NCBI GenBank assembly: GCA_009663005.1
Contig: VIGQ01001239.1
Span: forward strand, 65,001 to 92,500
Reading direction: 5' to 3'
DNA: 27,500 bases
Origin: Actinidia chinensis
Taxonomy: Eukaryota > Streptophyta > Magnoliopsida > Ericales > Actinidiaceae
Within the stretch, counting starts at the first letter, position 1. Each line of letters begins with the position of its first letter. The translations under genes and the position numbers were made by a program. Positions 1 through 10,548 of this stretch are shown piece after piece. Below the pieces are notes generated by a model, which was given only the letters and a program-made list of their open reading frames with translations, was not told the DNA's origin and ran no database searches.

Positions 1-2450
1 TTTACTATTCAAAACTGAGCATTTCTCAAATTATGGTGTTGTTCATCAAAAGTCATGTCCTTATAACAATCTCAGAATGGGTTGCGAAAGAAAGCACAGA
101 CTGTTGAACTGGCTATCACTTTACTTCACAATCTCATCTATCTCTTGTTTATTGTTTGATGCTATAGCTACTGGCCAATTTTCCTCAGTAACAGACTACC
201 AAGTTTCAACTAAAGAATTTAACTCCTTGAAATACTTTTTCAAAAGTCTACAGATTTTGAGTTCCATAAGGCTTTTTGGTTGTAGATGTTTTTCCTTAGT
301 TAAACCTCACTCCACTCATAAACTTGAGCCAATATCATATCCTTGCGTTTTCATTGGTATCATCCCACTATAAAAGGATATAATGTCTTAATGTAGACGG
401 TCAGATTTATATCTCTAGACATTTTAGTCTTGATGAGTCTCTTTTTCCTTATCTCACTAACATCTCACTTCTCAATCTTTTTCTCTAGTTCTTCTTCTCA
501 AATACTTATTTCTTTTGCTTTCTTCCTCTGTGTTCTCATAACTTTTCACACCAGTTTCATTCATCTTCTTCACCAACCCCTAGTTCCTCTTCAGCTGTTA
601 ATGTTGCGTACCCAGAAAACATTATGCTTCTAAGGGCTTCTCATCCTAATGTTCTGTCCAGTTCCTATGGAACTATACTAACAACCGCCTCCATATTATC
701 ATATCTTGGTCTTCACACTCCTGTAACAATTTCTCATTTTACCCTCTATTACTCTCATCCTATGCTCACTAGATCCAAACAGTGGAAATTTTTTAAACCT
801 AAACAAACACTTAGGCCTTTAATCAAATTGTTTGCATCAAATTTCATACACAGAACCAGGCCATTACTACTACTGAAACCAAAGTCTGTCCCACAAGCTC
901 TTTCTTCCGTGTGGAAAATAGCAATGGATGAGGAATTGCTGCCCTCCTTAAACAGAAAACTTGGAAATTGGTTCTTTACCTCCTGACCAAAAATGCTAAG
1001 GATTTGCAAGTGGGTATTCCCCCTTAAGAAAAAAAACTCTAATGGGTTCTATAGCTAAATACAAAGGGCAAGGTTGTGGTGGGCTATGGGTTTGGCAAGA
1101 AGAGGGTGTAGATTTTCAAGACACATTTTTTTTTTTTTTTTCAGTCTGTTGCAAACAAGATTACTATACGAATGTTTTATGTTAGCATTGGTTACAATGG
1201 GCATTAAGCAGCATGGATATTCACCATGCTTTCCTCATGGGAAAATTGGAAGAGGAGGTATCTTAAAAAGCCACAGGGGGGGGTTTCATTAATCCAATCA
1301 TCCCTTCTATGTTTGTTAAACTTGAAAAGGCTTGTATGGTCTCAAAACAGGAACCAAGGGCATGTTATTCAACCTTCTCTTCCTATCTCTCTCAGTGGGT
1401 TCAAGCACACGTCATTGTGATCATTTCTTGTTGGCAACATACATCCACAACTTACAGTTGTTGAATTATGTGAGATGACATTATTCTTACTGGTAATAGT
1501 CCCTGCTCATATCAAATTCTTAGCACGATATGCATGCCTTTTCCATGAAAAAAACTAGGTGATTGTATCCTATTTTTTGGGAATTTCAGTAAGAAAGTTG
1601 CATAAGGGTTATTACTTGTCTCAGCCGAAAAATATGCTTTGGATATTTTGTCCAAAGCTGGCCTGCTCCCCCAATTGTAAGCCAGGCTGATTCTTCTATT
1701 CTCCTTTACCTACAAAGTCTTAAGTCTTCTCTGCCCAACCTTAATTCTACTCCTTTTTCCTCACCCTCACTCTAATCGAGTATTTTTGGGAGGAGCCCTT
1801 CAATCCTTACTATTTACTCTAACCATATCTGGCCTTTGCTGTTATCAGCTTTGTCACATATGCAAACATCCTAACATTGGTGATTTTTCTCATTGTCAAC
1901 TATTCTTCGATATATTAGAGGCACTAATGGACATGGTCTTTCTTTTACTAGTGGTTCTTTTTGATCTCTCAGCTATGCTATATTCAGACTGGTCAGATAT
2001 CCTATTGGCCGTCGATCTACGACTTACTTGGGGTGGTACTAGTGTGTTTCCTTGGCCCAAACCTTATTTTCACATGTTCTCTAAAAGCAAGGCTAACTGT
2101 TGCTCGTAGTTCTAACAGAGGCTGAATATCGTTGTGGGATAGCTCAGGCAACTGGCTGAGCTTACATGGTTGCGTATGTTTTGCTTTCATGATTTTCGAC
2201 ATTTCTATAAATACCTGTTGTTCCAACTCTCTGGTGTGACAATTTATCAGCAATTGCTCTTATTCTTCAAACCCTGTTTTATCATGCTCCGCGACAAAGC
2301 CCATTGAAGTAGATTATCACTATGTTCGTGAGGCAAGTTCTTGCCAAAAACATAGTCATCCCTCTCATGTCTTCTACAGCTGATCCGTTGTGCAGCTTTC
2401 TAACCCAACCGCCCCAAACCTTTGCCTGCTTCTCGTTTTCTTTTGCAAAA
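1..2450 (+). pseudogene. Copia pol remnant A (integrase end, RT, RNase H)
   Basis: This is the polyprotein that would integrate and reverse-transcribe the element. Integrase remains include MGCERKHRLL near 77-106 and FGCRCFSLVKPHSTHKLEP near 277-335, followed by CVFIG. The copia linker motif HPMLTRSK is at about 754-777, and KPKSVPQALS with AMDEEL (about 880-940) opens the RT domain. RT continues through GIKQHGYSPCFPHGK (about 1200-1246; the family has an INNAFL-type motif here) and a VDDIILTG-like box at about 1470-1496. RNase H traces include DLSAMLYSDWSD (about 1965-1998) and TEAEYR (about 2113-2131). An LP-ASRFL tail lies near 2420-2440. No frame stays open for more than about 120 codons, so the product is dead. 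Confidence 0.87.
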
Positions 2451-2483
2451 TCCAAGCTCATGGGTCTGTGATGCCACCATCCG

Positions 2484-2495
2484 CTTAAGGGGGGC
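2484..2495 (+). other. Polypurine tract of copia element A
   Basis: The purine-rich run AAGGGGGG sits directly before the TG that opens the LTR, after the RNase H remnant. This is where second-strand priming occurs in copia elements, and it fixes the internal/LTR border at about 2495. Confidence 0.7.
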
Positions 2496-2782
2496 TGATA
2501 TAATACAAAGTCATTTGAGAAGCAGTTGAAGGAAATCAGTTGAGTCAGTTGAGTTTGTTAAGACAACAGCTGTGTGGGTTGTTATTGTTGTGGGTTGTTT
2601 ATTGTTTGTTAAGAAGGCACAACTGTGTAATCAAAGAGAAGAGATCATATAAGTTTGTAATCTCATACGTAAAGTTTAAGTGGAAGAGAAAAATAAAAGA
2701 AAAAGAAAGTTAGTTTCTTCTCTCTCTCTCCTCAAGAATTATCTTCTCGCCCTTTTTTTCCTTCAATATATTCTATGCATCA
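2496..2782 (+). repeat. 3' LTR of copia element A
   Basis: It starts with TGATATAATAC right after the polypurine tract and ends near TATGCATCA at about 2779-2782. It carries purine-rich stretches and a CT-rich stretch near 2717-2735. The partner 5' LTR is not in the window, so the exact end is unproven, and no target-site duplication can be checked. Confidence 0.65.
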
Positions 2783-3515
2783 CTTGCAAGGTGACAAATC
2801 ACTTTATTTGTTGCGGAATAATGGCTTCTCAGAAAACCTAGAAGGCCTTCAGAAGACACTCGTATTTACCTCATCCTAAAATTCTCGACCTTGCTAATTA
2901 GGTGCTTGGTTATTGGATGCAAAAGGTTTGTTACAACACACAATGGAAAGTAATCAAAATATGGAAATTCGTAGATAACTAGGGACAGGCTTTTTGAGAG
3001 AATTTCATCGATATATTCCTGTGTAGTTTGTTCTCTTGTTTTTGTTTTGGTACCTTAGTACAAGAAAAAAAAAACATCCATTTGAAAAAATTAGCCTAGA
3101 AGTTTACTTGAAAACCAAAAGTCATTGATAGCCCGTTGGATTGGTCCTAGATTTAGATAGAGGGTAACTATACAAAGTCTTTATGTGAATCACATCTCTG
3201 GCATTCTAATCAACAATTACTGTACAAGTTTATATATCCTGTTATAATTCGAATTCCATAACCCATGGGGAAGAGTGATATTCGTTATTCCCTCACTATT
3301 AGTCTAATGAGCTTACTACACTCGTAAAAATAGTTTTTGTTCAAGATAGCATGTTTTACAATATTTTCACAAAAGCAACTCAAAGCTATTGTTTTTATTA
3401 GCTGAATCCACACACTCATGTTAGTTACTAACTTTGGTGGTTTATTAACATAGACATAATATTCGACAGTACATACTTTTCTAATTGCCCCATGACCTTG
3501 ATTCAATACTTGTTC

Positions 3516-3516
<1 letters not shown>
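2783..3516. other. Non-coding stretch, no gene seen
   Basis: AT-rich DNA between the copia LTR and the poly-T tract. I found no conserved peptide, splice-bounded exon or terminal repeat on either strand. Confidence 0.6.
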
Positions 3517-3548
<32 letters not shown>

Positions 3549-3576
3549 CGTTTTTTTCTTTTTTTTTTTTTTTTTT
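3517..3576. repeat. 60-bp T-rich homopolymer tract
   Basis: Nearly pure T, broken only by CG at about 3549 and a C at about 3558. Read on the - strand it is a long poly(A) run, and the ORF across it is a lysine run, not a protein. It may be a microsatellite or the tail of a retroposed sequence. A perfect short palindrome lies immediately next to it (3579-3597). Confidence 0.9.
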
Positions 3577-3823
3577 GTAAATAACGATCCGTTATTTGGG
3601 GGACAGCGATCAATACTATTCAATTAAATCGAATCGTTGATTCGTCAATTTTGCTCTTTTATTTGTTTTATTTCACACACCAAATCCTAAAACCAAACAC
3701 ATCCTTAACATGGTCATCGCAGTCTAGTTGATGGGTATTCAATGTTGCTTGCTACCCCAGTAGCTGATAGACTTTGGTGGATATTGTGGTTTGGTGGGTC
3801 ACGAGAGAATGGGAAGAGATTAG

Positions 3824-3980
3824 TCATGTCTTGAAGTATGGGGAGAGGTGTCCCAGCCAGAAGTGCATGATGAGTGAGAGAGCTCTTAAAGGGTTTGTAG
3901 CCTTTGGAACTTGATGCCCTGCTCCTCTAACGGTTGCAAATGTTAGGTCCTCCCTGTAAACTTCGGTATAATCCACCAAC
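3824..3980 (-). pseudogene. SCPL last exon remnant (catalytic His)
   Basis: After an acceptor (TTTGTCAG) the exon opens with codons for VGG, then a one-base shift leads into YTEVYREDLTFATVRGAGHQ. This is the SCPL C-terminus, and the GAGH histidine belongs to the catalytic triad. It continues VPKATNPLRALSLIMHF; then a missing base shifts the expected LAGTPLP ending out of frame, giving WLGHLSPYFKT and a stop. In the restored frame the reading would run on to about 3712. The exon joins the GE at the end of the previous exon to give the family's GE-VGGY order. Confidence 0.88.
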
Positions 3981-4287
3981 CTGACAAACACAAAAGTGAA
4001 GCAATAACAAGGATTAAGTAGTGGCGACGCCATTATTTTTTTTTTGCCCAGTTAGTCATGAAAATTCACTTATTCAAAAGAAACGTTTCCATTTTAAATG
4101 AATTTCGAAATAACTAGTCTTGATAGAAGAAGTGCATTGCCAACATTCTAATATTTTTCTTTTACAAATCTTAAATTAATTTGATAAGAAAAAGGGGTAA
4201 ACATTATACGATCTACACAATAACAGGGATTAAAGTCATTGACCGTAGCTAGAATTTTTGCGAGTACGGGAAGTAAGTTATACAAGG

Positions 4288-4423
4288 TACTCCCTTCTTT
4301 AAAAAAAAAACTTTACACTTACGGAATTTGTTTTGAAATAACGTACGTTGAGAAAGAAAAAACTTGCACTAATTCCAAATTTTCTTTTACAAAAAATGAA
4401 AATTAACTGACAAGACAGGGTAC
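4288..4423. mobile_element. Possible Stowaway-like MITE
   Basis: It begins TACTCCCTTCTTT and, about 135 bp on, ends GACAGGGTA, so the two ends are partly inverted, flanked by TA, and resemble the CTCCCT ends of Stowaway elements. The match between ends is weak, so it may be chance. Confidence 0.25.
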
Positions 4424-4448
4424 AATGAACTTTTCACTAAGCTTTAGG

Positions 4449-4552
4449 TTGGCACGTTGTTAATCAGAGTGACCCTCGTAGTTTAAAACTTAAACACTTA
4501 AGTGACACCTGTGGCATGTTGTTATGTTAATCAGAGTTTTTAAACTTAAGTG
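4449..4552 (+). repeat. Imperfect tandem duplication (two copies, about 55 bp)
   Basis: Two adjacent copies share TGGCA(C/T)GTTGTT, TTAATCAGAGT and TAAACTTAA...AAGTGA, differing by small indels. They lie in the last SCPL intron. Confidence 0.6.
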
Positions 4553-4769
4553 AATTTAAAATTTTAATAGTTCATAATGTTAAAGAATATATTAACTATA
4601 TTCATCATCGTTTCCAAAATACTTCCTCTGTAAACACGGCCCATTCGTTCAAAATTCTTAATCCAACATGGCTGATTATCAACTTTTGTCCTTAAAACAG
4701 AACATTTTCTTCACCATGCCCTTAACCTGTTAATTTCTAATTAAGACCAAATCCTTTTAACTCATTAAA

Positions 4770-5290
4770 ACTATTGTCCGAAAGTGCCACTTGGCAATCT
4801 TTGACCAATAGCCATCTTGCCCCCACCCATTACCCAAACCAAATCCAAACCCAAACTTCCCCAAATCCCAACCTGAAAATTCCCAAAATCATTCCACTTC
4901 CCCATTCTTTGTGCAGGCGACCAACAGTGCGGCGCGACGGACACCACACACAGCAACAGAGATGGATCGACGCGGACAGTTGTTTGCACCGAAACACAGT
5001 ACAAACTCAGTCCCCCTCCCTCATCCTCAACCTGCCTCCGTCAAGCATGGGTGATGGGCCCCAAGATCGAGGGGGTGGCGGTTGATCGCAATTGCAGCTA
5101 TGCGTTGTTCCTATCTGAATGGTGGGGATTCGCGATTTGGCCGGTGGTGGCGGGTTCTTGCGGCGGCGGCGGCGGCCAAGACCAAGGCCAAAATTGATTC
5201 AGACGTCTCTCTCTCTCCTCCATCCACCGTTTGCGTTTGGATTTATGGTTTATTACTACGGGTTGTAAGACTATGTGGATTTTGATTTCT
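4770..5290. other. CG-rich island in the last SCPL intron
   Basis: The base composition changes abruptly from AT-rich to GC-rich, with CGG runs (about 5161-5174), a CT run near 5206-5219 and a GACCAATAGC CCAAT-type motif at about 4803. Open frames exist on both strands, but none resembles a known protein. It could be the promoter and 5' exon of another gene captured or inserted here, or an old regulatory region. Function unknown. Confidence 0.4.
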
Positions 5291-5567
5291 TGTAGGCATT
5301 TATATGGTTCCACGTATTCTTCAACGTTCACTTTTTGTCTGTATCACTTTATCACTAATTTTGACGGAGTTTCAGAATTTGATCTTAATTGAAAAAACTA
5401 AAAATCAAAGTCAAATGTAGCACAAAATAATTTTTTAAGCGTCCAAAGTAGAATCAGGTAATATTTAAGGGGGAAAAGTTCATTAACGCTAGGAAGGAAT
5501 AATGGTTTTGGCATATTTCTCCTAAACAATGGCCCAAAGCATGTACTATGGGGTGGTTGCTAAATGG

Positions 5568-5579
5568 CCCCCCCCCCCC
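5568..5579. repeat. Poly-C tract (12 bp)
   Basis: Uninterrupted C run in otherwise featureless DNA next to the SCPL catalytic-Asp exon. The rest of 5291-5725 shows no gene. Confidence 0.9.
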
Positions 5580-5725
5580 AACACTGCAAAAAACTACATA
5601 AGCCCAAAAACCAATGCACTTAGATGATGATGAATTTATTTTATATTTTAAAAAAAAAAAACAGACATTTAATATAGATTGCACAATGAAAGGGAAAAAA
5701 AATTCAAGTTAATGAAGCAAATTAC

Positions 5726-5825
5726 TTCTCCATTGACCATCCAAGGATGCCATGAGTCTGACAGGAAGCTCATCTTATTAATAGAGATTTGGTTGAAGTT
5801 ACTGGATTCTTCATCGATTTCACCG
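5726..5825 (-). pseudogene. SCPL exon remnant (catalytic Asp region)
   Basis: This exon is bounded by ATACAG and GTAATT and has no internal stop. It reads SGEIDEESSNFNQISINKMS and then FLSDSWHPWMVNGE. In the family this block is SGDTDGRVPVTSTRYSIN followed by PW-PW--NGE. The second aspartate of the SG-x-x-D motif, the probable triad Asp, remains; the first D is E. It is the only exon remnant here without a clear frameshift. Confidence 0.85.
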
Positions 5826-6573
5826 CTGTATATTCATACAAAATAAATGTAAAAAAATCATAATCATCTCTAATACTTTACTCATGGAGATAATCTTATT
5901 AATATGGTGTTAATAGCCAGTTGTGGTTTTTTAAATTTCTCACTCATTAAGTCTATATTCTAGTTGGATATTAGATTTATCATAAAAAATAAGGAAAGAA
6001 AATTTCCATAAAAATTACATGTTTCTTCTTTGTTTTTATTACTAAATAGCTATGAGCATTTTTAAACTTTAACGTAGAAAAGTCTTATGATGAAATGAAA
6101 ACCATACATGATTTCACAACTACCATGAAAAAATAAAAAAAATATTAACATAACGATGACACGATGCAGATGATAAGCCAGGGGTGATCGCATTTAAATA
6201 TGAAAAGAATTCCGTCATAATATAATAAAATTTTAAGTTATTGCCCAAAATATAATGTTTTACACCTCCAAAATAGACGGTTTGCACGTCATTAGCGTAC
6301 TGTTATGTAAAATAAGATAAAATTGCAAGTTTGCAAAATTAATTAAATCTCATAGTTTACCGAGGCTAGCAAACGTTTCTTATTTTTGTACTCGTTGTTA
6401 ACGAAGGTGTCTAGTAAAAATATTTTACGATAATGAATATCTACTTTTTTGTATAGTTGCGTAGAAAAACATTATTTTATATTTATGAAAAAAACGTCAT
6501 TAATATGGTTGTTCTCAAATCTACTTATGAAAATAAAGGATTAAAAAGCGAGGCAATTGAGAGGGTACATTAC
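5826..6573. other. AT-rich SCPL intron, nothing else seen
   Basis: Very AT-rich DNA between two exon remnants, bounded by the exon-side GTAATG and ATACAG sites on the - strand. I see no terminal repeats or coding traces in it. Confidence 0.5.
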
Positions 6574-6664
6574 CAATTCAAACTCGAAGTCCATTTTCCC
6601 ATTACTCTTGAGAAGGAGGGGAAGAATTGTTGATGGGCTTGTCATCCCAATATTGATGACTTCA
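6574..6664 (-). pseudogene. SCPL exon remnant (SEVI...PSTILP block)
   Basis: It is flanked by the acceptor ATTGCAG and the donor GTAATG. Pieces in shifting frames read SEVIN, then PSTILP, RVMG and LRV, matching the SCPL stretch CSEVI...SPSTVLPTIKELM..GIRVWIYSG. The codon for the Ser of CSEVI is split across the preceding intron and is restored exactly on joining. An in-frame TGA replaces the expected Trp of RVW. Confidence 0.78.
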
Positions 6665-6755
6665 CTGCAATTATTTTGTCATTTTGTCAAACAGTTTCCC
6701 GTTAAAAGTTCATGTTCGGGGCACATGAATGCCATGACACATCCCACAGAGATAG

Positions 6756-6858
6756 ATGAGCGGAGCGAGAGAGGAGAAGACGATGAGAGGAAAGAAGGAG
6801 GGAAGAGGACGGATGGAGGAGACTGAGAGGAGAGGAGAGGAGAGAGAGAGAGAGGAGA
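6756..6858. repeat. GA-rich microsatellite in an SCPL intron
   Basis: A purine-only run of GA, GGA and GAA units on the + strand fills most of a 195-bp intron. On the - strand it forms a CT-rich tract starting right after the donor. ORFs through it (Glu/Arg- or Ser/Leu-rich) are artefacts of the repeat. Confidence 0.85.
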
Positions 6859-6859
6859 C

Positions 6860-6974
6860 CTGCATGAGTTCCCAATATAGCTGGTTTGGTAACATTGGGC
6901 AGGTAGGGCCTTTTGAACTTCAGGGAATTCAAAAAGCATTGCACATAATAGTCACTGCACGATCAATTCAACAC
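6860..6974 (-). pseudogene. SCPL exon remnant (CSDYYV...PEVQKAL block)
   Basis: One frame reads CSDYYVQCFLN, the next FEFPEVQKALPA, then NVTKPAI, then GNSC. These correspond to the conserved SCPL run PCSDYYVQSYLN-PEVQKALHANVTK. At least two frameshifts are present. The donor (TGCAG|GTCTCC) opens into a CT-rich intron. The upstream end at a GGTGGTAG acceptor is a guess. Confidence 0.82.
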
Positions 6975-7818
6975 CTACCACCAAACAATATTGAACAATT
7001 GTTTTAGTAGGGCCATCTACCAAGCCAGTAAACTAATGTTTGGTTTGAAAATAATGATCTACATCAAGTTTTTCGAGCTCGCTCGGAACGATAAAATTGA
7101 AACTAGACTAAAAGTTAACGAGGCTTTGAAATATTTTCCAAAAATTAATTTGCCTTCATCACGAAAAGATCCAAAATGAATTTCTAAGAGCTAAAAATAA
7201 GGACGAATGAGGTTTAGGTCAAATTAAGAGTCATCTAGCCAGGGTAGATACATAAGCAAAAACTAGAAACTTTTACCCACCAGGGCCCTTATGTGGTCCC
7301 CAGAAGATGTTCCAAATTAAATTGCTTTTTCCTCAGTCTGTACTGACCATTAATTTAACTCAAACCCGAAAGATATTTCGAATATAAAAGTAAAAAAATT
7401 AGAGACAGTGTATTGAATAGGCATACTCCTATGTGGTGGAATTCCCAAAAATACAAATCCTGCCACATGTGAGTAATCCTCAAATAAAAATGCTATATCG
7501 GCATTTGTATAACCAATTCCCTTTCAATTGGCATGTGTACGCTAGTGTCCAAGATTTCGCACCTTCAACTAATAATAGAAATATACTAATTCGAATGTGT
7601 CACACGCCAACTATAAATATCAACCGTGTTTACGTGTTTAGATAGTAAATGAAATGATCATTAATAGTCAGCATAGTACTATTGTTCTCATAATAGGATC
7701 ACATGATCATTTGATTAGAAATTTCCCTAAATATAAAATTTGACTATGTAAGGTGAAAATTTTGAACAAGAGTACTATAAAAGCCCTAATTCATTGCAAC
7801 ATTTTGGAGATTCCTTAC
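6975..7818. other. SCPL intron, no further feature
   Basis: DNA between the PEVQKAL and IYNIYA exon remnants. I looked for SCPL residues and transposon ends and saw none. The short + strand frames inside lack family motifs. Confidence 0.45.
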
Positions 7819-8074
7819 ATAACCCTTCCTGGGCTTTGAGTGAGATTGGCATTGGACCAACGGGCATAGATGTTGTAGATTCATATTTTCCAGATCCCAT
7901 ATAACACAATCAATTCCCACAGCCCTGCAATTTATCCACGAGGAGGGGTGGCTGACCCCGACTTACAGTATTTCTTGACTGGTACAAATATTCGTCGGAA
8001 ATGATAGCGTGGCTCGCTAATAACTCGTAAGATTCCACCAAATCGGTATGCATCATTGATCAACGCATTCCCAT
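7819..8074 (-). pseudogene. SCPL exon remnant (GNALIND / ASHAIISDE / IYNIYA)
   Basis: After the acceptor ATTGCAG the exon gives GNALINDA, then in another frame TDLVESYELLASHAIISDE, then KKYC, then IYNIYA and NANLTQSP. All fall in the right order for an SCPL protein (IGNA-INDETD...THALISDE...YC...DIYNIY). A probable donor GTAAGG ends it. At least three frame changes occur, with stops between. Confidence 0.85.
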
Positions 8075-8260
8075 CTGCAATTGCACAATAAACAGAGTCA
8101 TAAAAAATGTTGACATAAACTGACTAGTATGTCTATTGCATTCTCCTACTTCAAACTTGAATACTTTCGGGCAAACCTACCTATTTATACTCTAGTGCTA
8201 CTAGCTCAGATAGTGGCCAAGAATGAATGTAAAGAATTTAACTTTTAATAAGACGAACTC

Positions 8261-8313
8261 TTTTATATATATATAGATATATATATATAGATAATATTAT
8301 ATTATATATATAA
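8261..8313. repeat. TA-dinucleotide microsatellite
   Basis: A run of TA and ATATAG units flanked by roughly inverted arms (ACTCTTTTATA on the left, TAATTCTAAGAGT on the right), able to fold into a long hairpin. It lies in the largest SCPL intron (8075-10548). Confidence 0.85.
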
Positions 8314-9574
8314 TTCTAAGAGTCATGAGAATCTATAATTAAAAAACATACACAGATAATGGTTAATTGAAAAATTGAAAATTATTTAGAAGAAACTTTG
8401 AAGTAACATTTTTCCCCCCCACACTTGTCTCTGCATTAGTGCCCTATTTAGAAAATATGGCTTCTTTAATTTTAGTTGTATGTACACTCCTACTCAAGTA
8501 TTATATAAATACACCACAAATATATGTATGTGATATATGTTCTTTTTTTAGATAATTTGGTATTCGTTAAGGACGCGATTAATCTGGAGGACCCATGCCA
8601 TTGTCACTACAGAGACCCCGATTAAAGCAATGGCAAGTATCCAACTAGATGCAACTTAGAAATTGATAAAACCTAAAAAAATTTAAACTTAAAATCTTAA
8701 AAGGGAGCGTAACTTCAAATTCTAGGCTTAGATCACAGGCACAGCAACTCCTATGGGTTTAGGTGATACATGTCCAATAATCATGCTTTTGAATCAATCT
8801 TTAGGTTAAATTATAATTCTCTCTCTCTCTCACCCTATTATGACAAGGATGCTTCTGCTTTTGCAATCGCAAATATTTAGACTATTTGCCTATTCCCCTT
8901 CTAAACTATTCCTTTCTTGTCGCATCGTATTAACTGGAAGCATATTAGAGACGGTCCATAACTAAAATGTCATACAAGTGTAAATGCTTCTATTTTCATA
9001 AGGACCCAGCTTATCTGAGTCCAAATTTAGATTGTCCGTGCATTCAATAATTAGACTCTATTTTTTAATCTATTTTAATAATCCAATCTGTTGATATTGT
9101 ATATCTCATCTAAAAAGTTTAATACCGTAAAATCACCTTGATCAATTATAATTTTTTTTTAATTTTGGGTTTAGTCAACTTATTTATATCAAGATAAATA
9201 TGGAGATTTTTGATTCTTCACGCATTTATTAGTTATAAAATAATATTGAACATATATTGATTTGTATTCGATTAACACAATTTTTTATAGTATTGATATT
9301 TACGATAAAATTTACAATATGAATAATTTGAATCATCAAAATAAATTCCAAATAAATGTCCTTGTCTAAATAGGAGCATTTTGCACTGGTATGACATTTT
9401 AGTTACGTAATCTCTATAGTATGCTTCTATCTCAAAACCAATGTGATGGTAACGGCAATAAGTTTCTAGACTCATGAAGTGGGGAAGTTTAGGCTCAGTT
9501 TTGTCTGGCATGCGCCTTGAGTGGAAAAAGGCAAGCAATTCTGGGACGACCGACACTTGTGTCATACATAGTGT

Positions 9575-9966
9575 CAATGTTTTAAAAATCGGAATTCGGG
9601 TTGAACCGAAAAAGGCACGGGTCGGATCAACCGTTATCAAACCGTTGACGTCATAAATTATTTAATAATAGATAAAAATAAAAATAATTGGAGAGTTATT
9701 GTAATAATTTTAACATTGTGAGTTAAATAGGATATACTTAAAATTGTGAGTGTCTAAAGTGTGATTAAATCTAAAAAAAAATCAGACACCTCTCACTGAC
9801 CGGTTCAATCTGGTTCAACTACCGGTTCAACCGCCAGTTCAACCGCCGGGTTGACCGGGTTTTGACCAAACAGATTTTGGTGGATAATCGGACCGTTTTT
9901 CTGACCGATCGACACGACAGGTTCAACAGTCTAACCGTCCGAGCGATCCTATTTTTTAAAACATTG
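9575..9966. mobile_element. 392-bp hAT-type MITE with 8-bp target-site duplication
   Basis: The ends are CAATGTTTTAAAAA and its inverse TTTTTTAAAACATTG. They are flanked by CATAGTGT (9567-9574) and CATAGTAT (9967-9974), 7 of 8 matching, which is the duplication size of hAT transposases. The interior has GC-rich CCGGTTCAACC/GGTTGAACCG-type motifs near both ends and an AT-rich centre, with no transposase. It is therefore non-autonomous. It inserted into the large intron of the SCPL pseudogene; the short ORFs crossing its border are accidental. Confidence 0.85.
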
Positions 9967-10548
9967 CATAGTATGTCCTATTTGGAATTTATAAGCACTG
10001 TTCCCAAGTCTCTGTATCAAAAAAGACAAGCGTTTCTCAATAGTTGTAATCTTTTGCTTGTCATTTGGTAGCAAGAATATGACACTTGACCTATGACATG
10101 GGGCCTCCATCACCATTATAAAGGATGGGTAATTACGTAAGCCCACATTGTAGTCCCCAATGTTCATTATTCCACCATGTGGACAAAATAAGGGTATAAG
10201 GATGGCAACGAAGCCACATTAAAGTTTTGTTTTAAAAATTTTGTACATTTTTTTTTATTTCGTCCTTTCATTTTAAATTTCAGATTATCGAAAGGTAATT
10301 TTGAAAAGCTAAAACTTTTCAACACATGTGACTACTTAAAAAGTTAGATTTTTCAAAATAAACAAATAAAAAATGGGATAGAGAGGCTTAATTTTTCAAA
10401 CTATATAAGTTAGTCACCACAGTATTAAAGCTTCATATTGTATTACATGTGTGAATTATAAATTATGTGTTTTACATGTATATTAGCTTTTCTTAATATT
10501 AAATTCATGTTTCGTCCTAAAAAAAAAATGGTACAACAGAAGACTTAC

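Larger units (their letters stand above)
1..2782 (+). mobile_element. Ty1/copia retrotransposon, 3' portion (element A), decayed
   Basis: Translated pieces in all three + frames follow the Ty1/copia order: integrase end, linker, reverse transcriptase, RNase H, polypurine tract, LTR. The 5' LTR, gag, protease and the start of integrase lie outside the window or are lost. Many stops and frameshifts show that it is inactive. The order and the PPT fix its + orientation. Copia membership is firm; I do not assign a lineage. Confidence 0.88.

Noticed and set aside
624..986. 120-codon ORF as an independent gene
   Set aside because: It is the copia linker and start of RT (HPMLTRSK, KPKSVPQALS, AMDEEL), part of decayed element A.
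3285..3623. 112-codon - strand ORF with a lysine run
   Set aside because: It exists only because the poly-T tract reads as AAA codons on the - strand; the remaining residues match nothing.
6557..7007. Several overlapping ORFs on both strands
   Set aside because: They run through a GA/CT microsatellite, which keeps frames open by chance. The real signal there is the broken SCPL exons.
8560..8760. tRNA-derived SINE with an A/B-box-like pattern
   Set aside because: CTTCAAATTCTAGG only loosely resembles a B box; no A box at the right distance, no tail, no target duplication.
9272..9640. 122-codon - strand ORF
   Set aside because: It crosses the border of the hAT-type MITE and AT-rich intron; no conserved motifs.
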